Made by a program: the position numbers and the translations under genes. From positions 1 to 51,873 of the forward strand of contig JAUXWU010000032.1 of assembly GCA_030680085.1 (NCBI GenBank): DNA of 51,873 nt, read 5' to 3'. The notes below the pieces were generated by a model that was given only the letters and a program-made list of their open reading frames with translations, was not told the origin of the DNA and made no database searches. Positions 8,676-17,759 of the stretch are shown here, piece by piece. The DNA comes from Rhodocyclaceae bacterium. Its GTDB lineage: Bacteria > Pseudomonadota > Gammaproteobacteria > Burkholderiales > Rhodocyclaceae. Every line of letters starts with the position of its first letter. The first letter of the stretch is position 1.

Positions 8676-9545
8676 TCAGGCCACGACCAGCACGTCGCAA
8701 TGGGATTCGGCAATCACGCGCTTGGTGACGCTGCCGAGCAGAAATTCCTCGACCATGTTGGCGCCGCGCCGGCCCATGACGATGAGGTCGTAATCCTTGG
8801 CCTGTTCCTGATCGATAACGCATTGTCCGACGTCGCATTTCGAGGCGAGCAGTTGCGTTTCCGTCGGCCCGGCCACCTTGGCGGCGAATGCCTGCAACTG
8901 TTGTTCGGCATCGAGTTTCGCGTTGCCACGCAGTTGCTGGATAATGGCATCGCCGACGCCGGCATGGCGCAGCGCGCAATCGAAGGGTGACTCGAAGGCG
9001 TGCAGCAGCGTGATGGCGGCCGCCGGGGCGACCTCGCGCGCCAGGTTCAGGGCGGTTGCCGTGACCGGCGAGAAATCGAGCGGGGCCAGCACGCGCTGAT
9101 AGGCGCCGTGCGGCGGCCGCTTGACCACCAGGATCGGCAGCGCGGTCATGCGCAACAGGCGCGAGGCGGTCGTGCTGACCAGAAAATCCCCGCCATTGGA
9201 ACCGAAGACCAGCAGGTCGGCATCGATGACACCGGCGTGTTCGATGATGGATTGCAGCAATTTGCCGCTGGCCAGGTGGAGATTGGCCGTAACGCCGTGC
9301 GCTTGTCCAAGTTCGGCGGCGAGTTGAGTAAGGCCGTCCTGGGCCTGTGCGCGGAGTTTCGCCTCGACGTCCGCCGCGCCCTTGCCGAGCAGCTTGCGCA
9401 ACTCGTCGGTGGTGCGCTGGCGGAGCACATGCATCAAGGTGAGTTGCGCGCCGGTTTCCGCGGCCAGGCGAAATGCCCGATCCACGGCCGGGCGCGTGGC
9501 TTCCAGCAAGTCGGTGGTGACGAGAATGCAAGGGGGGGATTTCAT
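8676..9545 (-). CDS. Tandem-domain universal stress protein (UspA family)
   Basis: A 289-aa cytosolic protein made of two UspA folds. Domain 1 (about 5-145) begins CILVTTDLLEATRPAVDRAF and ends GSNGGDFLVSTTASRLLRMTALPILVV. Domain 2 (about 150-289) begins RVLAPLDFSPVTATALNLA and ends MGRRGANMVEEFLLGSVTKRV, which matches the G-2x-G-9x-G(S/T) ATP-binding motif. Domain 1 has a less perfect motif. ATG 9545 has AAGGAA 7 bp upstream on the minus strand. The 188-bp gap upstream (9546-9733) shows no gene. The family responds to stress and respiration changes; no specific ligand can be inferred. Confidence 0.9.
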   Translation of the reverse strand: MKSPPCILVTTDLLEATRPAVDRAFRLAAETGAQLTLMHVLRQRTTDELRKLLGKGAADVEAKLRAQAQDGLTQLAAELGQAHGVTANLHLASGKLLQSIIEHAGVIDADLLVFGSNGGDFLVSTTASRLLRMTALPILVVKRPPHGAYQRVLAPLDFSPVTATALNLAREVAPAAAITLLHAFESPFDCALRHAGVGDAIIQQLRGNAKLDAEQQLQAFAAKVAGPTETQLLASKCDVGQCVIDQEQAKDYDLIVMGRRGANMVEEFLLGSVTKRVIAESHCDVLVVA

Positions 9546-9733
9546 GGACAATTTCCTTACTTTTGATATGGATATTCAGTCGGCCAGTCTAAGTGACAAA
9601 ATGGCTCGCCGGGTATGCCCAATTGGATAGCTCTATCAGGTATTGCTAATGTAGCTAAACCAGCCAGAGGCAGCCGGATTTACGGCAACTCAGGGATTAG
9701 GGCAGCCCGGACAGCGCCATGCCGATGCGCGCT

Positions 9734-10267
9734 TTATTTCTGCGTCAGGCGCCGGCGGCGGCGGCGCATGACGCGCCAGTACCAGCCGAAGCTGATCAGC
9801 GCGTAACTGCTCACGCCGGCGATGGTCGCGGAGATGGACAGGCCGACGAACAAGGGTAGACCGACGTTGGCCAGACTTTCCCAGAAACTCTCGTCCGCAC
9901 CGGTTTGTTGCGGCAATGGCGTTCGCGCTTCGGCCGGGGCGTCTTCACCCGTGACCCATGCGCCGAGTTGGTAGGCGGCGTAGTAGATCGGGCCGAAAGT
10001 GACCGGATTGGTGATGAGGGTGCTTGCGGCGGCGGCTGGCACATTGGCGCGCAGGACAACGGCGGCGACGGCCGAAAAGGGAATCTGGATGATCGGGATC
10101 AGCAGCCCGAAAAACACGCCGATGCCGACGCCCAGCGCAACGCCCCGGCGCGACCAGTGCCAGAGCCGCGGCTCAAGCAGCACCGGCCCCAACCAGCGCA
10201 GCCAGCGCTTGTCGGCGAGTTGTTCGCGCGTCGGAATGTGGCGTTGCAGGCGTTCAAGTAATGACAT
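9734..10267 (-). CDS. DUF2062 membrane protein
   Basis: A 177-aa protein with an N-terminal basic stretch and two to three membrane segments. The recognisable DUF2062 core is VALGVGIGVFFGLLIPI, then STLITNPVTFGPIYYAAYQLG. The function of the family is not known. The last residues are strongly basic (MRRRRRRL). Its start overlaps the 3' end of mnhG by 14 bp, so it is the last gene of the minus-strand cation/stress cluster. Confidence 0.85.
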   Translation of the reverse strand: MSLLERLQRHIPTREQLADKRWLRWLGPVLLEPRLWHWSRRGVALGVGIGVFFGLLIPIIQIPFSAVAAVVLRANVPAAAASTLITNPVTFGPIYYAAYQLGAWVTGEDAPAEARTPLPQQTGADESFWESLANVGLPLFVGLSISATIAGVSSYALISFGWYWRVMRRRRRRLTQK

Positions 10268-10601
10268 TGCGGTCGATTTCCGGGGGGGGCGTCAGCGAAG
10301 GCAGCTTGCGGTGCAGCGCCGCCTTGGCCAGGAGGTGTGCCGAAATCGGCGCGGTGATGAAGAGGAACAGCGTGACCAGGATCTCGTGCAGGCTGAGCCC
10401 GTCGGCGGTCACGCTGAAGAAAAGCGCCGAGGCGACGAGCAGGCAGCCGACCCCCAGTGTGGTTGCCTTGGTCGGGCCGTGCAGGCGGGTGTAGAAATCG
10501 CGCAGGCGGTAGAGTCCCAGCGAGCCGATGAAGGTGAAGACCGCGCCGGCGAGCGCAAAAGCAACCCAGAAAGTGGGGGGGACGGCCAGCAGAAGATTCA
10601 T
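10254..10601 (-). CDS. mnhG: Orphan MnhG/MrpG-type cation/proton antiporter subunit
   Basis: A 115-aa protein with three membrane helices and the MrpG core FTFIGSLGLYRLRDFYTRLHGPTKATTLGVG. MrpG is normally a small subunit of the six- or seven-subunit Mrp Na+/H+ antiporter. No mrpA-F genes are in the window, and its neighbours are a CBS protein and a DUF2062 protein. A copy of the dispersed repeat lies 6 bp upstream of its ATG, where the ribosome binding site should be, so translation initiation may be weak or depend on upstream translation. Confidence 0.85.
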   Translation of the reverse strand: MNLLLAVPPTFWVAFALAGAVFTFIGSLGLYRLRDFYTRLHGPTKATTLGVGCLLVASALFFSVTADGLSLHEILVTLFLFITAPISAHLLAKAALHRKLPSLTPPPEIDRNVIT

Positions 10602-10606
10602 GACGC

Positions 10607-10627
10607 CGTCCCGCCAGCGCCGACTTT
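10607..10627 (+). repeat. Dispersed repeat A, copy 3 (between CBS gene and mnhG)
   Basis: A perfect core copy in the 45-bp gap between the CBS gene stop and the mnhG start. It fills most of the mnhG 5' untranslated region. Confidence 0.85.
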
Positions 10628-10646
10628 CATGCGATTTTCCAGAAGA

Positions 10647-11270
10647 TCATCGCCACAGGCTCAGCGGCGGATCGGCGACCACCGCGCGCAGGATGTCGCT
10701 GCGCGAGAGGAAACCGATCAGACGTCTGCTGTCGTCGGTGATCGGCACGCCGTCGACGTCATGGTCGAGCATGACGGTGGCGATCAGACGGATGTCGGTC
10801 TGCGCCGTGGCGGTCACCACCGGCGTGGTCATGACATCACGCACCCGTCGGCTGAGGGATTCGACGATGCGGCCGGCGTCGATATTGATCGCGGTCAGCA
10901 GGTCACGTTCGCTGACGATGCCAACCAGCCGCGCGCTGTCGTCTTGCACCGGCGCCTGGTGGATGCGGTGATCGCGCAGGGTGCGCCAGGCCTGCGCGAC
11001 ATCGTCGCTGGCGGCGACGGTGATCACCTGACGCTGCATGACCTGGTCGGCGTGATAGAGCGGGCCGCGTTCCTGGTCGTGATGAATCATTTCCTGGTAG
11101 GCGCGGATCGCCTCCGCGCGGGGAGGACTCGCCATCACCTCAACGCCGGGTTCTTCGCCCTCTTTGGCGATGGGACGCACCGCGCGCAAGTTGTGGAGCT
11201 GGCGCACCCGCTTGAGTTCTTCCAGCGAGCCTCTGAAGACCGGCCCGGACATGCCGTAAATGGAAAACAT
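10647..11270 (-). CDS. CBS-domain pair protein
   Basis: A 207-aa soluble protein. Residues 1-70 are unassigned and charged. CBS1 is about 73-127 (ADQVMQRQVITVAASDDVAQAW to VGIVSERDLLTAI). CBS2 is about 143-200 (VRDVMTTPVVTATAQTDI to IGFLSRSDILRAVV). Such Bateman modules bind adenosine ligands and often regulate transporters. It sits 15 bp downstream of the P-type ATPase gene and upstream of mnhG, so a regulatory link to cation transport is a reasonable inference. There is no catalytic domain. Confidence 0.85.
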   Translation of the reverse strand: MFSIYGMSGPVFRGSLEELKRVRQLHNLRAVRPIAKEGEEPGVEVMASPPRAEAIRAYQEMIHHDQERGPLYHADQVMQRQVITVAASDDVAQAWRTLRDHRIHQAPVQDDSARLVGIVSERDLLTAINIDAGRIVESLSRRVRDVMTTPVVTATAQTDIRLIATVMLDHDVDGVPITDDSRRLIGFLSRSDILRAVVADPPLSLWR

Positions 11271-11285
11271 CCCTCGTCCTCCGGA

Positions 11286-14006
11286 CTACCGCCGCCCGAG
11301 GGTGAGGAGGCGCAGACCCAGCTTGCGCAGCTCTTCCAGAATCAGGACGCTCGACGCGATCGCCGTCGCCAGCAGCCAGTCGTCGAGGCTGAGGTCGACG
11401 GTGTCGAAGATCGCCTGCGCCGGCCCCCAATGCACGGCGACGATTTGCAAGCCGACGACCGCGGCGAGCGCGAGCCAAAGCTTATTGTTGGCGAAGATCT
11501 GGCGGTTGAAGGCGCTGCCGTGCTCGTTCCTGGCGTTGAAGATGTTGAAGAACTGGAACAGCACGAAGGTGGTGAAGGCCAGCGTCACCGCATAGTCATG
11601 GCCGCCCGTTTGCTCGCCCCAATAGTAAGCGGCGAGCGTGCCGACCGCCATGGTGAAGCCGTAGAGCCCCAGGCGCGCCAGGCGCGTGCCGGTCAGGATG
11701 TTGGCGTCCGGTTGGCGCGGCTTCGAGCGCATGATGCCGGGGCGCGCGGGCTCGACGCCGAGCGTCATGGCGGGCGGCCCGTCCATGATGATATTCACCC
11801 AGAGGATCTGGATGGCGGTAAAGGGCGTCGGCATGCCGAATAGCGGCGCGCCGAGCACGGTGAGGATCGCGCCGATGTTGGTGGAGAGCTGGAAGCGCAC
11901 GAACTTGACGATGTTGTCGTAGATGGTGCGGCCTTCCTCGACCGCGTGCACGATGCTGGCGAAGTTGTCGTCGGTGAGCACCAGCGTCGCGGCCTCCTTG
12001 GTGACCTCGGTGCCGGTGATGCCCATGGCGACGCCGATGTCGGCGGTCTTCAGCGCCGGCGCGTCGTTGACGCCGTCGCCGGTCATCGCGACGACGTGGC
12101 CGCGCGACTTGAGCGCCTCGACGATGCGCAGCTTGTGCTCGGGGGAGACGCGGGCGAAGACGGTGGTGCCATCGACCATTTCGGCCAGCGCCGCGCCGGT
12201 GAGGCCTTCGATCTCGCGGCCCTCACGCACAACACCGCGCACCGCGCCGCCGGCTGTTCCGAGCAGGCCCAGATCGCGGGCGATTGCGGCGGCGGTGATC
12301 CGGTGGTCGCCGGTGATCATTTTCACGGTGATGCCGGCGGTGTGGCAGATGTGAATGGCTTGTTTCGCCTCGGGGCGCGGCGGGTCGATGATGCCGACCA
12401 AAGCGATGAGGGTCAGTTCGTCAGCCCAGCGCAGCAGGTCGCCGGCGGGGTCGAAGTCCGCCGCCGGGATGCTGCGGCCGGCCAGGGCGAGCACGCGCAG
12501 GGCTTCCTCGGCGAAGGCGATATTCTCGGCCGCAAAGGTGGCGCGGGCGGCGTCGTCGATGGCCAGCTTGCCGCTCGTGGCGAGATAGCTGCCGGCACGG
12601 GCGAGCAGCACGTCGGGCGCGCCCTTTACCCACATGCGCACGACGGCGCCGTCATGGTGAAAGGTGGCCATGAACTTGTTGGCCGAATCGAAGGGAATCT
12701 CGGCAATGCGTGGCTGACGTTCGTGGATCGACTCAATCGCGCCATCCGGCATGGTCTTGGCGGCCAGCGCCAGCAACGCGCCCTCGGTCGGGTCGCCGAT
12801 CAGTTTGCCGTCCCTGATGCGGGCATCCGCGCACAGCACCGCCGGGTCGCGCAGGCTGTCCAGCTCGGGCGCGGGCTGGCCGTCTTCGGCAGTGATCTGG
12901 CCTTCCCCCCGGTAACCTTCGCCGCTCACGGCAAAGCGGCGGCCCATGTAAAACACGCGGCGCGCCGTCATCTGGTTGAGGGTCAGCGTGCCGGTCTTGA
13001 CGGAACAGATCACTGTCGTGCAGCCCAGCGTTTCCACCGCCGCCAGCTTCTTGACGATGGCATGGCGCTTCGCCATGCGGTGCATGCCCAGCGCCAGCGT
13101 GACAGTCACGACCGCCGGCAAGCCTTCGGGGATCGCCGCCACCGCCAGCGCAATCGCGGTCATCGCCGTCTTCACCAGGTCGTCGCCGCGCAGGATGCCG
13201 ATCACGAAAATCAGCGTCACGACAGCACCGGCGATCGCGGCGAGGCGCTTGCCCAGCCGGTCGAGCTGCACCTGCAAGGGCGTTGCCGATTCGGCGGCCT
13301 CGGCCAGCAGGCCGGCGATCTTGCCCATCTCCGTCTGCATGCCGGTGGCGGTGACGATGGCCTCGATGCGGCCGCGCGTCACCACGGTGTTCATGAAGAC
13401 CATGCCACGCCGTTCCGCCAGCGCCGACTTTGCATCGACCGTTTCCGGCGTCTTCGCCACGGCGTGCGACTCGCCGGTGAGCGCGGCCTCCGCCACCTCG
13501 GCCGAATGGGCGTGGAGCACGCGCGCGTCGGCCGGGATGCGGTCGCCCGCTTCGAGCAACAGGATGTCGCCCGGCACCAGGTCGACTGCCTGGATCAGCG
13601 CGGTGTGGCCGTCGCGGCGCACCCGCGCGATGGGCGCCAGCATGTTCTTGAGCGCCGCCAGCGCTGCCTCGGCGCGGTGTTCCTGAAAGAAGCCGAGCGT
13701 GGCGTTGAGCAGCACCACGATGACGATGACGATGGAATCCTTGAGTTCCCCGACCGCGCCGGCCAGCACCGCGGCGCCGATCAGGACGATGACCAGGAAG
13801 TTCTTGAACTGGTCGAGGAACTTCAGCCAGGCCGGGCGCGGCGGCTTTTCGGCGAGCTGGTTCGGGCCGTATTGCGCCAGACGCGCCGTGGCGGCGGCGG
13901 CGGGCAGGCCGCGCGCGGGGTCGCAGTCGAGTTCGGCCGCGACCCGCTCGGCCGGGAGGGCGTGCCAGGATGGAGCAGCCGGAACGGTGTTCATGGGGGT
14001 GTGCAT
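11286..14006 (-). CDS. P2A-type (Ca2+-like) cation-transporting ATPase lacking the phosphorylated Asp
   Basis: A 906-aa membrane ATPase with the full PMA1/SERCA-like architecture: N-terminal cation ATPase domain, the TGES actuator motif (LTGESHAVAK), the PEGLP helix-4 motif (AAIPEGLPAVV), a nucleotide domain with KGAPDVLL, the hinge TGDGVNDAP and six C-terminal helices. The phosphorylation motif reads CSVKTGTLT instead of CSDKTGTLT: codon GTC at 12999-13001 (residue 336) replaces the expected GAC. All other motifs are intact. If real, the protein cannot form the aspartyl-phosphate and would not pump. A near-perfect dispersed repeat is also embedded (13411-13431). The start overlaps the exchanger stop (ATGA). 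Confidence 0.9.
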   Translation of the reverse strand: MHTPMNTVPAAPSWHALPAERVAAELDCDPARGLPAAAATARLAQYGPNQLAEKPPRPAWLKFLDQFKNFLVIVLIGAAVLAGAVGELKDSIVIVIVVLLNATLGFFQEHRAEAALAALKNMLAPIARVRRDGHTALIQAVDLVPGDILLLEAGDRIPADARVLHAHSAEVAEAALTGESHAVAKTPETVDAKSALAERRGMVFMNTVVTRGRIEAIVTATGMQTEMGKIAGLLAEAAESATPLQVQLDRLGKRLAAIAGAVVTLIFVIGILRGDDLVKTAMTAIALAVAAIPEGLPAVVTVTLALGMHRMAKRHAIVKKLAAVETLGCTTVICSVKTGTLTLNQMTARRVFYMGRRFAVSGEGYRGEGQITAEDGQPAPELDSLRDPAVLCADARIRDGKLIGDPTEGALLALAAKTMPDGAIESIHERQPRIAEIPFDSANKFMATFHHDGAVVRMWVKGAPDVLLARAGSYLATSGKLAIDDAARATFAAENIAFAEEALRVLALAGRSIPAADFDPAGDLLRWADELTLIALVGIIDPPRPEAKQAIHICHTAGITVKMITGDHRITAAAIARDLGLLGTAGGAVRGVVREGREIEGLTGAALAEMVDGTTVFARVSPEHKLRIVEALKSRGHVVAMTGDGVNDAPALKTADIGVAMGITGTEVTKEAATLVLTDDNFASIVHAVEEGRTIYDNIVKFVRFQLSTNIGAILTVLGAPLFGMPTPFTAIQILWVNIIMDGPPAMTLGVEPARPGIMRSKPRQPDANILTGTRLARLGLYGFTMAVGTLAAYYWGEQTGGHDYAVTLAFTTFVLFQFFNIFNARNEHGSAFNRQIFANNKLWLALAAVVGLQIVAVHWGPAQAIFDTVDLSLDDWLLATAIASSVLILEELRKLGLRLLTLGRR
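13411..13431 (+). repeat. Dispersed repeat A, copy 4 (inside the P-type ATPase gene)
   Basis: 20 of 21 core bases match (CGTTCCG for CGTCCCG). In the gene's frame it reads KSALAERR, in the actuator-domain loop between TGES and MVFMNT. Confidence 0.6.
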
Positions 14007-14944
14007 CAGACAGTTACCAGGGTAGCAAAAATGAAAACGCCATACATGGCGATGAGCAGCAGACCGCGCCCGCGCGGAATCATGCCGACGCGGTTGGGCA
14101 GCAAAAGCAGCAGCGCGGCAACGCCGCAGGCCAGGGTGACCATGATCTCGGCCGGTGGGACGGAGATCGGATGAATGCTGGCCGCCACGCCGACAATCGC
14201 CAGCCCGTTGAACAGGTTGCTGCCGATCAGCGTGCCGATCCCCACCTCGTCATGTCCGCGCAGGCGCGACAGGATAACCGTGACCAGTTCCGGCAAGGTG
14301 GTGCCGATGGCGACCACGAGCACGCCTATGACATAGGTATCGATCCCGAAAGCCGCCGCGACGCCGGTGGCGCCGCCGACGAACAGCCTTCCTGCCGCGA
14401 TCAGGGCAAAAAGTCCGAAAATGCCCAGGAGCAGGGTCGGCCAGGGTCCGAGGTCCGCGGGCTGCCGATCCGGCATGCGCTCCCGATGGCGCCGCGCCGC
14501 GTGCAGGCTGAGGCCGAGCCAGGCCGCGAACAGCACCAGCAGCGTCGCGCCCTCGCCGCGCCCGATGCGCCCGTCCAGCGCGAAAACCAGGGTCAGAAGC
14601 GGCACGGCCAGCGCCAGCACGAAATCGCGGCCGAATTCCTTGCGCGTGAAGCGGATCGCCCCGAACAGCAGGGCCAGGCCGAAGATCAGGGCGATGTTGA
14701 TGACGTTGCTGCCCAGCGCATTGCCCAGCCCGAGTTCGGGGCGGCCGGAAAGCGCCGCGACGGTGGCGACGGTCAGTTCCGGACTGGAGGTCGCAAACGC
14801 CGCCAGTATGGTGGCGACCACAGCCTTGGGCACCCGCAGATGCACGGCCGCGCCAAGGATGGACTTGAGAAAAGCCTCGCCGCCGACGCCCGCCAGTATG
14901 ATGGCGCCGAGCACCGCGAGCAGGTCGTTGGCGGAAATAGTCAT
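14006..14944 (-). CDS. CaCA-family calcium/cation antiporter (YrbG-like)
   Basis: A 312-aa membrane protein with two inverted alpha-repeats, the hallmark of Ca2+/cation antiporters. Repeat 1 is ATSSPELTVATVAALSG plus GNALGSNVINIALIFG; repeat 2 is GTTLPELVTVILSRLRG plus GTLIGSNLFNGLAIVG. Acidic residues in SPEL and LPEL coordinate the cation. It exports Ca2+ (or a similar cation) in exchange for Na+ or H+. Its last base pair overlaps the start of the P-type ATPase gene, so the two Ca2+-type exporters are coupled. Confidence 0.9.
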   Translation of the reverse strand: MTISANDLLAVLGAIILAGVGGEAFLKSILGAAVHLRVPKAVVATILAAFATSSPELTVATVAALSGRPELGLGNALGSNVINIALIFGLALLFGAIRFTRKEFGRDFVLALAVPLLTLVFALDGRIGRGEGATLLVLFAAWLGLSLHAARRHRERMPDRQPADLGPWPTLLLGIFGLFALIAAGRLFVGGATGVAAAFGIDTYVIGVLVVAIGTTLPELVTVILSRLRGHDEVGIGTLIGSNLFNGLAIVGVAASIHPISVPPAEIMVTLACGVAALLLLLPNRVGMIPRGRGLLLIAMYGVFIFATLVTV

Positions 14945-15009
14945 GCGCGGTTATTTCCTGTTATGGATGGCCGGGCTGATGATAGACCGCCGGCTGCGCC
15001 GCGGTCATC

Positions 15010-15975
15010 TCAGCCGCCGCGCACCATCGCCATGATCTGCCCCATGTCGAGTGTCTTGGCCTGTTGTTGCATCTGCGGAAGATATTGCGCCTGCATCTGT
15101 TTGGCCGGTCCGAGCAGGTTCTGGAACGTGTCGCGCAGCACGGTGGTGTTCATCACCCGCCCGCCGGCGTAATAGCGCTTGGCAAGCTGGCCCAAGGCGT
15201 AGGTGGTGGCGAAGGAAAAAGCCATGCCGGTGGCTGCGCCGCCCACCTTGCCGAAAGTCTTGCCCGCCATCTTGCCCAGGAGCCCGCCCAGCAGCTTGCG
15301 GCCGAATTGTTCGAGATATTGCGAGGTCAGGCCGACGCCGGCGGCGGCGATGAATTCCTTGATGTGGCCATGGTCGAGCTGGACCCCGTGCGCCTTGCCG
15401 ACGCCATAGACCAGCTTGATCTGCAAGGGGATGATGGCCATCGACGCCCAGGACTGCGGGAGCAGTTCCAATGCGCCGTTGAGCAGGCTGTATTTGAGGA
15501 TGGATTTGTCCAGCTCGGCATCGCTCACATTCGGCTGCGCCGCCACTAGCGAGCCTGTGGCACTGGCTGGCCCTGCGGCAGGGGCGGCGGCTTCGGACAT
15601 CTCGACGACGGCATCGGCCTCGCGCTCGAAGGCGGCGGCCTGCCCGGCATCGAGCTGGAGGAGGGCCTTCAGTTCGCCCAGAAAACGCTGCTCGGCCTCG
15701 CTCTGACGGCCGTCGGCATCGCACACGCACACCGCCATTTCATACGCCAACTGGCGCAGGCCGGAATCGGGCAACGCGGCGACGGCGGTTGCGAGGCTGA
15801 CGCGCTTGAGCAGCACATCCTGATAGAGGCGGGCGAGGTCGGTTGTACCGGTTTCGTTGCCCAGTGATTCGGCAATGCGGCGAATCTCATCGCGCTCGCG
15901 GTCGTGCTTGGCGCCATCGGCGAAGGCCGCATAGAGGGCAATGGCGAGGATGGCGCGCTGTTGTTCTGGGTTCAT
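15010..15975 (-). CDS. TerB-like protein with C-terminal glycine-rich membrane-associated region
   Basis: A 321-aa protein. Residues 1-130 look like a TerB/tellurite-resistance-type helical domain (ALYAAFADGAKHDRERDEIRRIAESL, VCDADGRQSEAEQRFLGELKALL), a fold with metal-coordinating acidic residues. A linker of Ala/Pro follows. Residues about 165-270 form a YcjF/DUF697-like region with glycine-rich helices (GHIKEFIAAAGVGLTSQYLEQFGRKLL, GKVGGAATGMAFSFATTYALG). The ATG at 15975 is used; a TTG lies 18 bp upstream. Its role is not known; the neighbourhood suggests envelope or ion stress. Confidence 0.65.
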   Translation of the reverse strand: MNPEQQRAILAIALYAAFADGAKHDRERDEIRRIAESLGNETGTTDLARLYQDVLLKRVSLATAVAALPDSGLRQLAYEMAVCVCDADGRQSEAEQRFLGELKALLQLDAGQAAAFEREADAVVEMSEAAAPAAGPASATGSLVAAQPNVSDAELDKSILKYSLLNGALELLPQSWASMAIIPLQIKLVYGVGKAHGVQLDHGHIKEFIAAAGVGLTSQYLEQFGRKLLGGLLGKMAGKTFGKVGGAATGMAFSFATTYALGQLAKRYYAGGRVMNTTVLRDTFQNLLGPAKQMQAQYLPQMQQQAKTLDMGQIMAMVRGG

Positions 15976-16006
15976 GGTTTGGTTCCGGTGCAATTGGGCA
16001 TGTCGT

Positions 16007-16855
16007 TCAGGTTTTAGCCGAGGACAGCAGCGTTTTCAGTTCGCGGATCTCATCGCGCAGGGCGCGCACCTCGGCATGCAGATCGACCTCGATGTGCTCC
16101 TGCGCCTGTTCCACCGCCGCCATTGTCTCCGCATGTTCCTGCTCATTGTAGGTTTGCATCGCATTGACGATGATGGCGATGAACAGGTTGAGCATGGTGA
16201 AGGTCGCCACCAGGATGAAGGGCACGAAGAAGGCCCAGGCGTAGGGAAAGTTTTCCATCACCGGGCGGGCGATGCCCATCGACCAGCTTTCCAGCGTCAT
16301 CACCTGGAACAAGGTGTAGAGCGAAAGGCCGATGTCGCCGAACCATTCCGGGTGGGCGGCGGCGAACAACTTGGTGGCGATGACGGCGAACACGTAGTAG
16401 ATGATCATCAGCACCATGGCGATCGAGCCCAGCCCCGGAATCGCCGCCAGCAGCGCCCCGACCACCCGCCGCATCGAGGGCACCATGGTCAGCAGCCGCA
16501 ACACGCGCAAGACGCGCAACGCCCGCAGCACGGCGAGCGGGCCGGTGGCCGGCAGCAGCGCAATGGCGACGACGGTGAAGTCGAACACGCTCCAGGGGTC
16601 GCGCCAGAAGGCCTGCCTGTGGACGTAGAGCCGGACAGCGATTTCCACCACGAATACGCCAAGAATGATCCGGTCGATCCCGAGAATCAACCCGCCTGCC
16701 GCCGCCATCGCGGCGGGCCAGGTCTCCATGCCGAGCAGTGCCGCGTTGAGCAGGATCAGGACGATGATGAAGCCCTGCACGCGGGGATGCTCGATGAAGG
16801 CGCGCAGGCGTTCCCGTCCGCCCGGCGCCGCGGCCGGTCTGGTGGTTTCCGTCAT
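16007..16855 (-). CDS. Voltage-gated sodium channel, BacNav (NaChBac) family
   Basis: A 282-aa six-helix channel subunit expected to form a homotetramer in the inner membrane. S1-S3 span about 25-100. The S4 sensor (about 107-131) has regularly spaced arginines: VLRALRVLRVLRLL. The pore helix and selectivity filter read TLESWSM (187-193), the same LESWS filter as NaChBac and NavAb, which indicates Na+ selectivity. S6 is about 207-232 and is followed by an acidic and coiled-coil tail (EHAETMAAVEQAQEHIEVDL to ELKTLL) that drives tetramer assembly. It starts 3 bp after the htpX stop. Confidence 0.93.
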   Translation of the reverse strand: MTETTRPAAAPGGRERLRAFIEHPRVQGFIIVLILLNAALLGMETWPAAMAAAGGLILGIDRIILGVFVVEIAVRLYVHRQAFWRDPWSVFDFTVVAIALLPATGPLAVLRALRVLRVLRLLTMVPSMRRVVGALLAAIPGLGSIAMVLMIIYYVFAVIATKLFAAAHPEWFGDIGLSLYTLFQVMTLESWSMGIARPVMENFPYAWAFFVPFILVATFTMLNLFIAIIVNAMQTYNEQEHAETMAAVEQAQEHIEVDLHAEVRALRDEIRELKTLLSSAKT

Positions 16856-16858
16856 TGC

Positions 16859-17734
16859 TTACTGCGCTGCCTTGAGTGCGGCGATGCGCTCTTCCAGCGG
16901 CGGATGCGTCATGAACAGGCGCTTGATGCCACCGCCCCCACCACCGGCAATGCCGAAGGCCGCCATCTTGTCGGGCAGGGGCGCAGGATGCAGAGCATTC
17001 AGGCGCTCCAGCGCGGCGATCATGTTTTTCCGCCCGGCCAGGCTGGCGCCGCCGCGATCGGCGCGAAACTCGCGCTGGCGCGAGAACCACATGACGATGA
17101 TCGAGGCGAGAACGCCCAGCACCAGTTCGGCGATGATCATCGTGACGAAAAAGGCCGGGCCGTGCCCGCGCTCGTTCTTGAAGATCACCCGGTCGACGGT
17201 GTGGCCGATCACGCGCGAAAGGAACATGACGAAGGTATTTACCACGCCCTGGATCAGGGCCATCGTCACCATGTCGCCGTTGGCGGCGTGGGCGACTTCA
17301 TGGCCCAGCACCGCCTCGGCTTCCGGCCGGGTCATCTGCTGGAGTAGTCCCGTTGAAACGGCGATCAGCGAACTGTTTTTGGTCATGCCGGTGGCGAAGG
17401 CGTTGACGTCGGGTGAATCGAAAATCCCCACCTCGGGCATCTTGATGCCGGCTGTCGTCGAGTATTTCCGGACGGTTTCCACCAGCCAGAACTCGGTCGA
17501 ATTCGCCGGCGCCTCGATCACCTGCACGCCCATCGACTTCTTCACCGTCCATTTGGAGATGGCCAGCGAAATGAACGCACCGCCGAAGCCCATCACCGCC
17601 GCGAAAATCAGCAGCGAGGTGAGATTCAGCCCCTGGGCCGTCAGATAGGGCTCCACGCCCAGCAGGCGCATGGTGACGGATAGCACCAGCAAAATCGCCA
17701 TGTTGGTGCCGAGGAAGAGCAGGGTACGTTTCAT
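16859..17734 (-). CDS. htpX: Membrane zinc metalloprotease HtpX
   Basis: A 291-aa inner-membrane M48 protease for misfolded membrane proteins. Two N-terminal helices (about 5-22 and 38-60) precede the cytosolic catalytic part. The zinc motif is HEVAH at 145-149 in [12 protein letters not shown]; the third ligand is the Glu in [10 protein letters not shown]. Two more helices lie between them. The ribosome site AAGGAG is 9 bp upstream of ATG 17734. It lies 25 bp downstream of yccA. HtpX and YccA are both tied to FtsH-linked membrane quality control in E. coli, which supports a shared operon. Confidence 0.95.
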   Translation of the reverse strand: MKRTLLFLGTNMAILLVLSVTMRLLGVEPYLTAQGLNLTSLLIFAAVMGFGGAFISLAISKWTVKKSMGVQVIEAPANSTEFWLVETVRKYSTTAGIKMPEVGIFDSPDVNAFATGMTKNSSLIAVSTGLLQQMTRPEAEAVLGHEVAHAANGDMVTMALIQGVVNTFVMFLSRVIGHTVDRVIFKNERGHGPAFFVTMIIAELVLGVLASIIVMWFSRQREFRADRGGASLAGRKNMIAALERLNALHPAPLPDKMAAFGIAGGGGGGIKRLFMTHPPLEERIAALKAAQ

Positions 17735-17759
17735 GGATGGGTTCTCCTTACGTAATCAA

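Noticed and set aside
9560-9578. TTGATATGGATATT upstream of the UspA gene as an FNR box
   Set aside because: Only the first half-site matches TTGAT-N4-ATCAA; the second half is too poor to claim.
11946-14174. A 742-codon open frame on the plus strand opposite the P-type ATPase and exchanger genes
   Set aside because: It is His/Gln/Arg/Asp-rich without any family motif and is the mirror of high-GC third codon positions in the real minus-strand genes, which carry all ATPase motifs.
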